64,000 nucleotides of DNA. Source: Crocinitomicaceae bacterium (lineage in GTDB: Bacteria > Bacteroidota > Bacteroidia > Flavobacteriales_D > Crocinitomicaceae). The stretch covers positions 124,001 through 188,000 of the forward strand of contig JAHEIL010000001.1 of the NCBI GenBank assembly GCA_024639405.1. Reading direction: 5' to 3'. Every line of letters begins with the position of its first letter. The first letter of the stretch is position 1. Shown here in pieces: positions 8,625 through 16,606 of the stretch. Made by a program: the position numbers and the translations under genes. The notes under the pieces are model-generated. The model saw nothing but the letters and a program-made list of their open reading frames with translations, did no database searches and was not told where the DNA came from.

Positions 8625-9236
8625 ATGGCAATTTATTCATTCAATGGTTTTATTCCAGTTGTAAAAGAAAGTAGTTTTGTTCATCCGCAAGCAAGTGTGA
8701 TAGGAAATGTAATCATCGGAGAAAACGTTTATGTAGGTCCAAGCGCTGTAATTCGTGGTGATTGGGGTCAAATCATTATTGAAGACGGCTGTAATGTTCA
8801 AGAAAATTGTACAATCCACATGTTTCCTGGTACAACTGTTACATTAAAAAAAGGAGCTCATATTGGTCATGGTGCAATTATACACGGAGGAACAATTGGT
8901 GAAAATTGCTTGATAGGCATGAACAGTGTTATCATGGACGATGTAATAATGGAAGCCGAATGCATCATTGGTGCTTTGTCGTTTGTGCCTGCAAAAATGC
9001 ACTTGCCAAAACGTAGTTTAGCAGTTGGAAACCCTGCTAAGATTGTAAAAGAAGTTTCCGATGAAATGATTGCTTGGAAAACGCAAGGAACAGCTTTGTA
9101 CCAAGCTTTACCTAACGATTGTCATGTTTCAATGAAAGCATGCGAACCACTTAGAGAAATTGACGAAAATCGTCCAGCACAAGAAAAAATGTATGAAACG
9201 TGGAACGCCTTGAATGGAAAAAAGAATGATGAATGA
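8625..9236 (+). CDS. paaY: PaaY-like gamma-carbonic-anhydrase-family hexapeptide protein
   Basis: 203 residues. Hexapeptide repeats forming a left-handed beta helix run from about residue 15 to 145 (VIGNVIIGENVYVGPSAVIR and following), with the metal-site histidines in CTIHMF and HIGHGAIIHGG. The C-terminal tail (AWKTQGTALYQ, then CEPLREIDENRP) is the signature I associate with PaaY, the thioesterase that clears toxic CoA adducts in phenylacetate degradation, as opposed to plain gamma carbonic anhydrases. No other paa gene is in the window apart from the PaaJ/PcaF-like thiolase 7 kb away, so the pathway assignment is weak while the family assignment is firm. Confidence 0.85.
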   Translation: MAIYSFNGFIPVVKESSFVHPQASVIGNVIIGENVYVGPSAVIRGDWGQIIIEDGCNVQENCTIHMFPGTTVTLKKGAHIGHGAIIHGGTIGENCLIGMNSVIMDDVIMEAECIIGALSFVPAKMHLPKRSLAVGNPAKIVKEVSDEMIAWKTQGTALYQALPNDCHVSMKACEPLREIDENRPAQEKMYETWNALNGKKNDE

Positions 9237-9278
9237 TTAGAAGCTGTGGAAGAATTGAAAAGATATTTAGATTTTTCT

Positions 9279-9484
9279 TCCACGAATACATGAATTTTCA
9301 TTAGCATACCTCTTATTTTTCTGCCACGAATAAACGAATTCCCACTAATTCATTCGTGCAAATTCGTTCATTTGTGGCCACTTTTGTTAATTGAAACCAC
9401 TAATTTATTATTGCTTATTTGTACAATAGTGGCTGCTATTTATTCTAACACTAATACATTCGTGCATATTCGTCTATTTGTGGC
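9279..9484. repeat. Cluster of imperfect palindromic repeats (CCACGAATnnAnGAATT family)
   Basis: This 334-nt gene-free gap holds related arms. 9323-9340 and 9361-9378 form an inverted repeat of 18-nt arms (16 of 18 positions pair; outer bases GCCACGAAT/ATTTGTGGC) around a 20-nt centre. 9447-9484 is a second copy of the centre plus right arm (32 of 38 positions equal to 9341-9378). 9279-9304 is a lone left arm. Remnants of one palindromic element dispersed by copying would look like this; I recall similar CGTGnATTCGT palindromes between genes in other Bacteroidota. No coding potential is seen. Confidence 0.75.
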
Positions 9485-9516
9485 TTTTTTTTAATTCTTC
9501 TGAAAATTTTTAACTC

Positions 9517-9550
9517 AAAAAAAAAATCCCAATCTTTCAACCGGGATTTT
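9517..9550 (-). terminator. Rho-independent terminator of the pdhA-pdhC operon
   Basis: On the minus strand an AAAATCCC/GGGATTTT stem (9543-9550 with 9523-9530) is followed by a run of about ten T (9517-9526), starting 20 nt beyond the pdhC stop. Confidence 0.85.
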
Positions 9551-9570
9551 GTACTACTAATATATTTCTA

Positions 9571-10818
9571 TCACAATAACATATTTACTGGATTTTCCAT
9601 GTAATTTTTAAACGTTTGTAAGAATGCAGAACCTGAAGCGCCATCTACAACACGATGATCACAAGACAACGTTACTTTCATAACATTTCCAGGAACAACT
9701 TGTCCGTTTTTAACAACAGGAACTTCTTTAATTCCACCAACAGCCAAAATACAACTATCAGGAGGATTCACAATTGCAGTAAATGCTTCAATTCCAAACA
9801 TTCCCAAGTTAGAAATAGTAAATGTATTTCCTTCCCAATCTGCTGGTTGTAGTTTTTTATCTTTTGCTTTTTGCGCAAACTCTTTTACTTCAGCTCCAAT
9901 TTGAGTCAATCCTTTTGAATCCGCAAAACGAACAACCGGAACTAACAATCCATCTTCAACAGCTACAGCTACACCGATATGCACGTGGTGATTTTGACGA
10001 ATTACATCGCCTAACCATGCACTGTTTACTGTTGGATGTTGTTTCAAAGCCATTGCTACAGCTTTCACTACCATATCGTTGAAAGAAACTTTAACCCCTT
10101 CAATAGCATTTAAGGATTTACGCGATTTTATCGCATTATCCATATCAATGTCCATTGTTAGGTAAAAATGAGGCGCAGTAAATTTACTTTCAGCCAAACG
10201 ACGTGCAATTGTTTTTCTCATTTGAGAAATCGTCACATCTGTAAATGATTCTTCACCAGCTGGTGTAGCAGAAAATGAACGTTGAGCTGGAGTATAAGGA
10301 ACATAATGATCTACATCTCTTTTTACAATTCGACCTGCTTCACCTGTACCAGCAACTGTTGAAATATCAACACCTTTTTCTTCTGCTAATTTTTTAGCTA
10401 AAGGAGAAGCAATCACTCTTCCATTTGCGTTTGATGATGGAACAGCAGCCGGAGTAGAAACAGGAGTCGGAGTAGCTTTTACTTCAGCAACTGGTGCTGG
10501 AGCTGCTTTTACTTCTTCTTTCATAGCTTCAACAACTGGCGCAGATCCTGCATTTACGATCAATGCACTAACATCTTCACCTGCATCACCGATAATTGCT
10601 AAAATAGCATTAACAGGAGCCGTTTTACCTTTTTCAACACCGATGTGTAATAAAACACCATCGTAAAAAGATTCAAACTCCATCGTTGCTTTATCCGTTT
10701 CAATTTCAGCTAAAACTTCACCTGAAGCAACTTTATCACCCACTTTTTTAGTCCATTCAGCAACGACTCCTTCCGTCATCGTATCACTCAATTTAGGCAT
10801 GTAAATAATTTCGGCCAT
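9571..10818 (-). CDS. pdhC: Pyruvate dehydrogenase E2, dihydrolipoamide acetyltransferase
   Basis: 415 residues in the canonical order: one lipoyl domain (residues 1-78, lipoylated Lys43 in ETDKATMEF), an Ala/Pro/Val linker, the peripheral subunit-binding domain (about 132-168, ASPLAKKLAEEKGVDI) and the catalytic domain (about 190-415) with His388 and Asp392 in CDHRVVDGASG. The enzyme transfers the acetyl group from lipoyl to CoA and forms the core of the complex. It lies 11 nt downstream of E1-alpha in the same operon. E1-beta is not between them, so it must be encoded elsewhere. A branched-chain or 2-oxoglutarate E2 is less likely, given the PDH-type E1-alpha partner. Confidence 0.93.
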   Translation of the reverse strand: MAEIIYMPKLSDTMTEGVVAEWTKKVGDKVASGEVLAEIETDKATMEFESFYDGVLLHIGVEKGKTAPVNAILAIIGDAGEDVSALIVNAGSAPVVEAMKEEVKAAPAPVAEVKATPTPVSTPAAVPSSNANGRVIASPLAKKLAEEKGVDISTVAGTGEAGRIVKRDVDHYVPYTPAQRSFSATPAGEESFTDVTISQMRKTIARRLAESKFTAPHFYLTMDIDMDNAIKSRKSLNAIEGVKVSFNDMVVKAVAMALKQHPTVNSAWLGDVIRQNHHVHIGVAVAVEDGLLVPVVRFADSKGLTQIGAEVKEFAQKAKDKKLQPADWEGNTFTISNLGMFGIEAFTAIVNPPDSCILAVGGIKEVPVVKNGQVVPGNVMKVTLSCDHRVVDGASGSAFLQTFKNYMENPVNMLL

Positions 10819-10829
10819 TTTTGTATTTT

Positions 10830-11882
10830 TTAATATTCTTTAATGTAAGGATAATCTGTTTGCATGTATACGTCTTCGTATAATTCATGTGCTTCAGGAT
10901 ATGGAGAATTTTCAGCAAATTCAACTGATTCTTCTACTTCTTTTTTCACCCAAGCATCAATTTCTTTCAATTCAGCTTCAGTTAACCATTTATTTTCTTG
11001 AATCACACGTAAACAATGTTCAATTGGATCTTGTGTCATCCATTCAGCAACTTCTTCTTTTGACCTGTATTTTTGTGGGTCTGACATTGAATGTCCTTTG
11101 TATCGGTAAGTACGGACATCCAACAAAGTTGGTCCATCACCTCTACGTGCTCTCTCAGCCGCTTCTGCAATTGCTTCGTGAACTGCTTCAGGACGCATAC
11201 CATCTACAATTTTAGAAGGCATTTCATAAGATAACCCAATTTTAGATAAATCTGTAACATTTGTTGTACGTTCAACAGATGTTCCCATAGCGTAATTATT
11301 GTTTTCAATGATGTAAATCACTGGAAGCTTCCAATTCATCGCCATATTAAACGTTTCGTGTAACGCACCTTGTCGTACAGCGCCATCACCCATAGAAACT
11401 ACAGTCACATTATCTGTTCCGTTGTATTTCTCAGCGAAAGCAACACCTGTTCCCATCACAATTTGAGCACCAACGATTCCGTGACCACCCATAAAGTTTT
11501 TTTCTTTATCAAAAAAGTGCATAGAACCACCTTTCCCTTTTGAACAACCAGTAACACGACCATATAACTCAGCCATTAAAATACGTGGATCTGTTCCCAA
11601 AGCAATTGGATGCGCATGATCACGGTAAGCTGTCATGTGTTTATCATCAGGTCTACAAGCACTAGCAGTTCCTGCTACAATCGCTTCTTGACCAATGTAT
11701 AAGTGACAAAAACCACCGAATTTTTGTTGAATGTACAACATACCCGTTTTGTCTTCGAATTTACGAATCAACAACATGTCTTTGTACCATTTCACATACG
11801 TTTCTTTTGAAAACTTAGACTTACTAGCAACAGATGCTTTTTTTGTCGTTTTCGATGGAGAACTTGCAGTTTTTACAGCCAT
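10830..11882 (-). CDS. pdhA: Pyruvate dehydrogenase E1 component, alpha subunit
   Basis: 350 residues. The thiamine-diphosphate motif starts at GDG (166-168 in SMGDGAVRQGALHE) and ends at ENNNYAMGTS around 193-202. The first 25 residues are a Lys/Ser/Ala-rich extension, probably flexible. YRYKGHSMSDP near residue 260 is the conserved E1-alpha phosphorylation-loop region of the family. With E1-beta it decarboxylates pyruvate and acetylates E2. It is first in the pdhA-pdhC operon, behind a clear -33/-7 promoter and a perfect 17-bp palindrome, so transcription is probably controlled. Confidence 0.94.
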   Translation of the reverse strand: MAVKTASSPSKTTKKASVASKSKFSKETYVKWYKDMLLIRKFEDKTGMLYIQQKFGGFCHLYIGQEAIVAGTASACRPDDKHMTAYRDHAHPIALGTDPRILMAELYGRVTGCSKGKGGSMHFFDKEKNFMGGHGIVGAQIVMGTGVAFAEKYNGTDNVTVVSMGDGAVRQGALHETFNMAMNWKLPVIYIIENNNYAMGTSVERTTNVTDLSKIGLSYEMPSKIVDGMRPEAVHEAIAEAAERARRGDGPTLLDVRTYRYKGHSMSDPQKYRSKEEVAEWMTQDPIEHCLRVIQENKWLTEAELKEIDAWVKKEVEESVEFAENSPYPEAHELYEDVYMQTDYPYIKEY

Positions 11883-11910
11883 TTTTAATTATTCTTTAAA
11901 ATTGAATTCA

Positions 11911-11939
11911 CAAATATAGAAAAAACTAATTTACAACAA
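11911..11939 (-). promoter_or_regulatory. Promoter of pdhA (TTG-N18-TATATTTG)
   Basis: On the minus strand TTG at 11939-11937, 18 nt spacing, then an exact TAnnTTTG at 11918-11911, 28 nt before the pdhA ATG. Both elements and the spacing fit the Bacteroidota housekeeping promoter. Confidence 0.75.
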
Positions 11940-11944
11940 TACTA

Positions 11945-11961
11945 AGTGTAAAATTTACACT
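11945..11961. promoter_or_regulatory. Perfect 17-bp palindrome, candidate operator upstream of pdhA
   Basis: AGTGTAAA and TTTACACT, 8-bp arms around one base, centred about 47 nt upstream of the expected pdhA start of transcription and 5 nt beyond the -33 TTG. It has no T-run, so it is unlikely to be the cdd terminator. A second perfect palindrome, AACAATTAATTGTT, lies at 11974-11987, directly after the cdd stop codon. Confidence 0.55.
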
Positions 11962-11988
11962 AAGAAATATTTAAACAATTAATTGTTA

Positions 11989-12462
11989 TTAATCCGATCC
12001 AAAAGAAAAGGGCAACAAATCTTTTGCAGCATTAAATATCAAAGTTTTTCTATTTTGAGAAACAAGTACAACGCGATAAGGTTCATTTTGTCTAATTTCA
12101 GATTCAACCATGACTTGTCTACAACCGCCACAAGGAGCAAGAATCTTTTCAAATGGCAAGAGATCACCTTTTGCAACAATGTAAATACTAACAATCGGTT
12201 CATTTGGGAAATTAGCGCCTACATGAAATAAAGCTACACGTTCAGCGCACAATCCAGATGGATAAGCTATGTTTTCTTGATTACTACCAATAACAACATG
12301 ACCGTTTTTCAACAAAACACTCGCTCCTACTTTGAATTTACTGTATGGAGCATAAGCGTTTTCACATGCTTCAAATGCTTTTTCAATCATTTTTTGATCA
12401 AGATCACTTAATTCTGTCCAATCATTTATATGAAAATAATTAATAGAAAGTGTTTTTTCCAT
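11989..12462 (-). CDS. cdd: Cytidine deaminase
   Basis: 157 residues. Zinc and catalytic residues are all present: Cys72 and Glu74 in SGLCAERVALF, Cys111 and Cys114 in APCGGCRQVM. This is the small tetrameric CDA type, converting cytidine and deoxycytidine to uridine forms in pyrimidine salvage. The N-terminus is about 20 residues longer than the shortest family members. It is upstream of pdhA on the same strand, but the 106-nt gap holds a separate promoter, so it is probably its own unit; the start is divergent from the 12513 lipoprotein gene, 50 nt away. Confidence 0.95.
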   Translation of the reverse strand: MEKTLSINYFHINDWTELSDLDQKMIEKAFEACENAYAPYSKFKVGASVLLKNGHVVIGSNQENIAYPSGLCAERVALFHVGANFPNEPIVSIYIVAKGDLLPFEKILAPCGGCRQVMVESEIRQNEPYRVVLVSQNRKTLIFNAAKDLLPFSFGSD

Positions 12463-12512
12463 GTTAATTAATTTTTATTCTTAATTTAGTGTGAAATTAA
12501 ATAAATAAAGCA

Positions 12513-14117
12513 ATGATTAAACCACTTCTACCCTTTTTATTGTTTGCTACACTACTAACAAGCTGCAATAAACCCAAAACAGAATTAATTTCTGGCGGCA
12601 ATTGGAATCCAAACTTAGCCATCCCTATCGGATATTCAGATTTTGATATTTATGATATCTTAAAAAATCATGATAACAATGAGATTGTAATAATTAATTC
12701 AGCTGGAGAAGTTGCATTAAATTATGACGGTGAAATTTCATCTATCAAAGCTAAAGATGTATTAACCTTACAGGATCAACAATTTTCATTATTTAATTCA
12801 AACGTTGGATCGATAGGGGTTGTCCCAGTATCGAACTTTAATCAAACAATTCAAACAACAATTAACACTCCAATACCATTAGTTTTTCCTAATAACATTG
12901 AAATTTCAAGTATACAACTAGAATCAGGTGAATTAGCCTTTACTTTATCGACGAATTTAAGTCATGATGTAGAATTTCAGCTTACTTTTCCTTCTATAAA
13001 AATCAATGGAATTCCTGTTACAAAAACAATTACAAGTAATTACCTAGGAACAACGCCTCATGGAACAACTGCAACTGTTTCCTTAAATAACGCGCTGATT
13101 GATTTAACAGATAATAATACAACTACAAATACACTTAAAGTAAATGCTGTTTTAAAAGTAGTTGGAACAGGTAATCAAATTACAGGAAATGAAACTATCG
13201 ACTTATCAGTTGATTTAAAAAATATGGAATATGATAACGTTAAAGGATATTTTGGTCAAGAAACATTATCAACAGCTTTAGATTCTGTTTTAATACGAAT
13301 TTTTAGTAGTACAACTGCAGGAACATTTCAGTTAACCAACCCAAAATTAAATTTTTCAGTCATCAATAGTTTTGGTATTCCATTAGAATTATCAATTAAC
13401 AATTTAAAAACAATCAATGTAATAACAAATCAAATCACTCCAATTTCAAATTCAAGTTTAAATGCAATAGCAATTTCGGCACCTGTTAATGTAGGTGATT
13501 CGACCGTTACAAATCTTACACAAATAAACAATACTAATACTACTAATTTCAACAGTTTAATTAATAACACGCCAAAATATCTCACATACTCTGCTGGAGT
13601 CATTACAAATCCAACAGGTCAAACTGGTACATTAAATCATATCTCAAAAAACAGTCAGCTGAAACTAAAAGTTAATTTTGAATTACCACTAGAAGGCTTT
13701 GCTTATGACTTTGAAATCAAAGATACCTTGAATTTCAATTTTTCTGAAAACACAAATCAAGTTGAAGAAGTTTTATTTCGATTAATTTCGGTAAATGGTT
13801 TTCCAATGAATTTAATGATTGAAGGTACTTTTGTCGATCAAAACTATAATCCACTCGTTGATTTTATAGGTGGTGAAAAAGAACTCTTAGGAGCAGCACA
13901 AGTAGATAATACAGGTAGAGTAAGCAGTGTCAATTCAAAAATAATAGACATTGTTTTTGATAAAACTAAGATTAATCTATTGAAAAATGCCAAATATGTG
14001 ATTTTGAAAGCTACCGCTGCAACCACTCAACCACAAACACAAGTTGTAAAAATCTATGATGACTATAAATTATTGTTAAAATTAGGTATGCAAGTTAAAC
14101 TTAAACAAAAATTTTAA
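12513..14117 (+). CDS. Large surface lipoprotein, unknown function
   Basis: 534 residues with a lipoprotein signal (LLTSC, acylated Cys18). The mature part is strand-rich, high in Asn, Thr and Ile and low in Cys, with no enzymatic motif visible. It opens with NWNPNLAIPIG and carries the NGIP block that also occurs in the lipoprotein at 1-636, which marks the two as paralogues. It is followed after 10 nt by the DUF5723/TSP3/OmpA protein, with which it is very likely co-transcribed and may work at the cell surface. The function is unknown. Confidence 0.82.
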   Translation: MIKPLLPFLLFATLLTSCNKPKTELISGGNWNPNLAIPIGYSDFDIYDILKNHDNNEIVIINSAGEVALNYDGEISSIKAKDVLTLQDQQFSLFNSNVGSIGVVPVSNFNQTIQTTINTPIPLVFPNNIEISSIQLESGELAFTLSTNLSHDVEFQLTFPSIKINGIPVTKTITSNYLGTTPHGTTATVSLNNALIDLTDNNTTTNTLKVNAVLKVVGTGNQITGNETIDLSVDLKNMEYDNVKGYFGQETLSTALDSVLIRIFSSTTAGTFQLTNPKLNFSVINSFGIPLELSINNLKTINVITNQITPISNSSLNAIAISAPVNVGDSTVTNLTQINNTNTTNFNSLINNTPKYLTYSAGVITNPTGQTGTLNHISKNSQLKLKVNFELPLEGFAYDFEIKDTLNFNFSENTNQVEEVLFRLISVNGFPMNLMIEGTFVDQNYNPLVDFIGGEKELLGAAQVDNTGRVSSVNSKIIDIVFDKTKINLLKNAKYVILKATAATTQPQTQVVKIYDDYKLLLKLGMQVKLKQKF

Positions 14118-14127
14118 ACCAATAAAA

Positions 14128-16506
14128 ATGAGACATTTACTTACATCAATTGTAGTTTTCATTATTTTTATTGCAACTACATTCAAACTAAATTCACAAC
14201 AAAATTTAACGCTTTATTCTTTAGAAAACTGTACACAATCAATCTATTTAAATCCAGGAAATAAAAATGACAATCGCTTTTATTTAAGTTTACCAATAGG
14301 GTTTCAAAATATATATGTAAACCATACAGGATTTACATTTAATGATTTGTTTACACCAAGAAGTTATGATGATTCCTTAGATATTAATATTTCAAATGCA
14401 ATTTCTAAGATATCAGAATCCAATAATTTCTCGGTTGATATGACATCGGAAATTTTGGGTGTTGGATTTCGAATTAAAAAGAAAAATTTCATTTCTTTTG
14501 GCATCTTAAATAAAACACAACTTGTTTTTAATTATCCAAAAGGTTTATTACAATTACTTAATGAAGGAAACGGATCAAGTAATTTCTTAGGAAAAAGAGC
14601 AGATATGGATGGCTTAGGTGTCGAGGCTAATAGTTACACAGAAATTGCACTAGGGATTAATCGAGCAATTAATTCAAAATTAAATGTTGGTATTAAATTA
14701 AAACTATTATCTGGAATTGCGAACATACATACAGCTGAATCTCAAATTGGTTTGACAACAGATGCAACTGATTTCAACTTAACATTAGATGGGAAAATGA
14801 GAATTAATTCTTCAAATTCTTTGTATTTTAGTGATAATAATACTGTTCAAACAGACGAGCTAATAAATTCTGCTTATAATTTTAAAAACTTAGGATTTGC
14901 AATAGATTTGGGCGGTACATTTCAATTAACTCCAAAAATAGTACTAAATGCAAGTCTTTTAGACCTTGGTTTTATTCATTGGAAATCAAACATAAAAAAC
15001 TATGAATCTTCATCAATAAATTATACGTTTAAGGGTGTTGACTTAGAAGATGCCATTTTTAACAATGAAAATTTAGGAGAAAATTTAGAAGACACATTGA
15101 ACAAAATATTCAATTATCAATCTAATTCAACTGCATATAATGCAGCGCTTCATGCAAAATTATACATCGGAGGTAGTTATTTATTAAATAAGTATTTAAC
15201 TGGAAATTTAACAATGTATAATTCATTTTTTCAGTCACATTATAATTTCGGAATTGCAGCGGGTTTGACATTTAAAGTGAAAAAATGGTTTTCTGCAAAC
15301 GTAAATTATTCTTACATCGGACGATCTGCCAAAAATATAGGTTTAGGATTTAATCTACATCTTGGGCCTGTTCAGTTTTTCTTGGCAAGCGATAATGTGT
15401 TTTCGATCTACGAACCGGGAGCAGCTAAAAACATTCATGTTTCAACTGGTTTAAATATTGTTATCAAACCTTTAAAAGACAAAGATGGTGATGGAATAAA
15501 AGATAAAAAAGATGATTGTGATATTCTTTTTGGAAGCAAAGAAATGAAAGGTTGTCCTGATTTAGATAATGATGGGATTCGTGATATTGATGATGAATGC
15601 CCATTAAAAGCTGGACCATTAGAGTTTAAAGGTTGCCCTGATAGTGACAAAGATGGTCTTATTGACAAATTAGATAGATGCCCTGAACAAGCAGGTAAAA
15701 AAGAATTAAAGGGTTGTCCTGACAATGATAATGATGGTATAATTGATATTGAAGATGAATGTCCGAATGAAGCAGGTATTTTAACTTTTAAAGGATGCCC
15801 GGATTCAGACAACGATGGGGTTAAAAATGCTGAAGATGCTTGCCCTGATCAAATTGGCTTATTAGAATTTAATGGTTGCCCTGATTCAGATTCTGATAAA
15901 ATAATAGATAAAAATGATGGCTGTCCATCAGAATTTGGTCCGTTAGAAAACAATGGATGTCCATGGGGTGACCTAGATAAAGATGGAATTTTAGACAATG
16001 TGGATGCTTGTAAATCAGAAGCAGGTCCGATAGAAAATAAAGGATGCCCATTTATGGATAAAGATCAAGATGGTGTATTAGATAAAGATGATAATTGCCC
16101 TGAAACAGCTGGAACAATTGAAAATAATGGTTGTCCAAAAATTGATGAGAAAATAGAAAAAATACTAAAAACAGCCTTTAATGATTTAGAATTTGAAACC
16201 AATAAAGATGTTATTTTATCATCATCTTTTCAATCATTAGATGAATTAGCTACTGTTTTGATTGAAAAATCGGATTGGAAATTAGAGATTTCTGGTCATA
16301 CAGATAATGTTGGTGATGCTAAAAAAAATATGGAGCTTTCAAGAAAAAGAGCTGAAGCAGTCAAGAAATTCATGATTGAAAAAGGTGTTGAATCAAAAAG
16401 ATTGTCAGTTTTTTATTTTGGTAAAACAAAACCAATTGCTTCAAATAATACTATTGAAGGAAGACAAAAAAATAGACGTGTAGAAATGAAATTAACATTT
16501 AATTAA
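14128..16506 (+). CDS. DUF5723-TSP3-OmpA fusion outer-membrane protein
   Basis: 792 residues. A signal peptide (residues 1-23) leads into an outer-membrane barrel-like region of the DUF5723 kind, about 25-445 (SIYLNPGN, then repeated amphipathic strands). Residues about 449-671 are eight thrombospondin type 3 calcium-binding repeats (DxDxDG...DxC), the sixth degenerate with K for G. Residues about 690-792 are an OmpA-like peptidoglycan-binding domain (ISGHTDNVGDAKKNMELSRK, then GRQKNRRVEM). So it is a surface barrel tied to the cell wall by a stiff calcium-loaded stalk. It follows the 12513 lipoprotein gene by 10 nt and has a strong terminator after it. The C-terminal domains are certain; the N-terminal family name is less so. 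Confidence 0.88.
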   Translation: MRHLLTSIVVFIIFIATTFKLNSQQNLTLYSLENCTQSIYLNPGNKNDNRFYLSLPIGFQNIYVNHTGFTFNDLFTPRSYDDSLDINISNAISKISESNNFSVDMTSEILGVGFRIKKKNFISFGILNKTQLVFNYPKGLLQLLNEGNGSSNFLGKRADMDGLGVEANSYTEIALGINRAINSKLNVGIKLKLLSGIANIHTAESQIGLTTDATDFNLTLDGKMRINSSNSLYFSDNNTVQTDELINSAYNFKNLGFAIDLGGTFQLTPKIVLNASLLDLGFIHWKSNIKNYESSSINYTFKGVDLEDAIFNNENLGENLEDTLNKIFNYQSNSTAYNAALHAKLYIGGSYLLNKYLTGNLTMYNSFFQSHYNFGIAAGLTFKVKKWFSANVNYSYIGRSAKNIGLGFNLHLGPVQFFLASDNVFSIYEPGAAKNIHVSTGLNIVIKPLKDKDGDGIKDKKDDCDILFGSKEMKGCPDLDNDGIRDIDDECPLKAGPLEFKGCPDSDKDGLIDKLDRCPEQAGKKELKGCPDNDNDGIIDIEDECPNEAGILTFKGCPDSDNDGVKNAEDACPDQIGLLEFNGCPDSDSDKIIDKNDGCPSEFGPLENNGCPWGDLDKDGILDNVDACKSEAGPIENKGCPFMDKDQDGVLDKDDNCPETAGTIENNGCPKIDEKIEKILKTAFNDLEFETNKDVILSSSFQSLDELATVLIEKSDWKLEISGHTDNVGDAKKNMELSRKRAEAVKKFMIEKGVESKRLSVFYFGKTKPIASNNTIEGRQKNRRVEMKLTFN

Positions 16507-16527
16507 TTTAAGCTAATAAATAAAATT

Positions 16528-16567
16528 AAGCCTGAAGAAGTTTAATATGCTTTTTCAGGCTTTTTTT
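16528..16567 (+). terminator. Rho-independent terminator after the OmpA-fusion gene
   Basis: Stem AAGCCTGAA (16528-16536) with TTCAGGCTT (16554-16562), followed by T residues, 22 nt after the stop codon. Confidence 0.85.
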
Positions 16568-16606
16568 ATTCAATAAATTATTGTTTTTTTATACTTTTAC
16601 AACACA

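Noticed and set aside
671-9236. Thiolase and PaaY as part of a phenylacetate degradation cluster
   Set aside because: They are 7 kb apart with unrelated genes between them and no paaABCDE, paaG or paaK gene is present.
9279-9484. CRISPR array
   Set aside because: Repeats are imperfect palindromes with no regular spacers and no cas genes nearby.
11974-11987. AACAATTAATTGTT palindrome as the cdd terminator
   Set aside because: No T-run follows on the minus strand and the stem is almost all A-T, so termination is not supported; left as an unexplained palindrome.
15435-15812. 125-codon Ser/Pro-rich repeat frame on the minus strand
   Set aside because: Periodic only because it is antisense to the TSP3 repeats.
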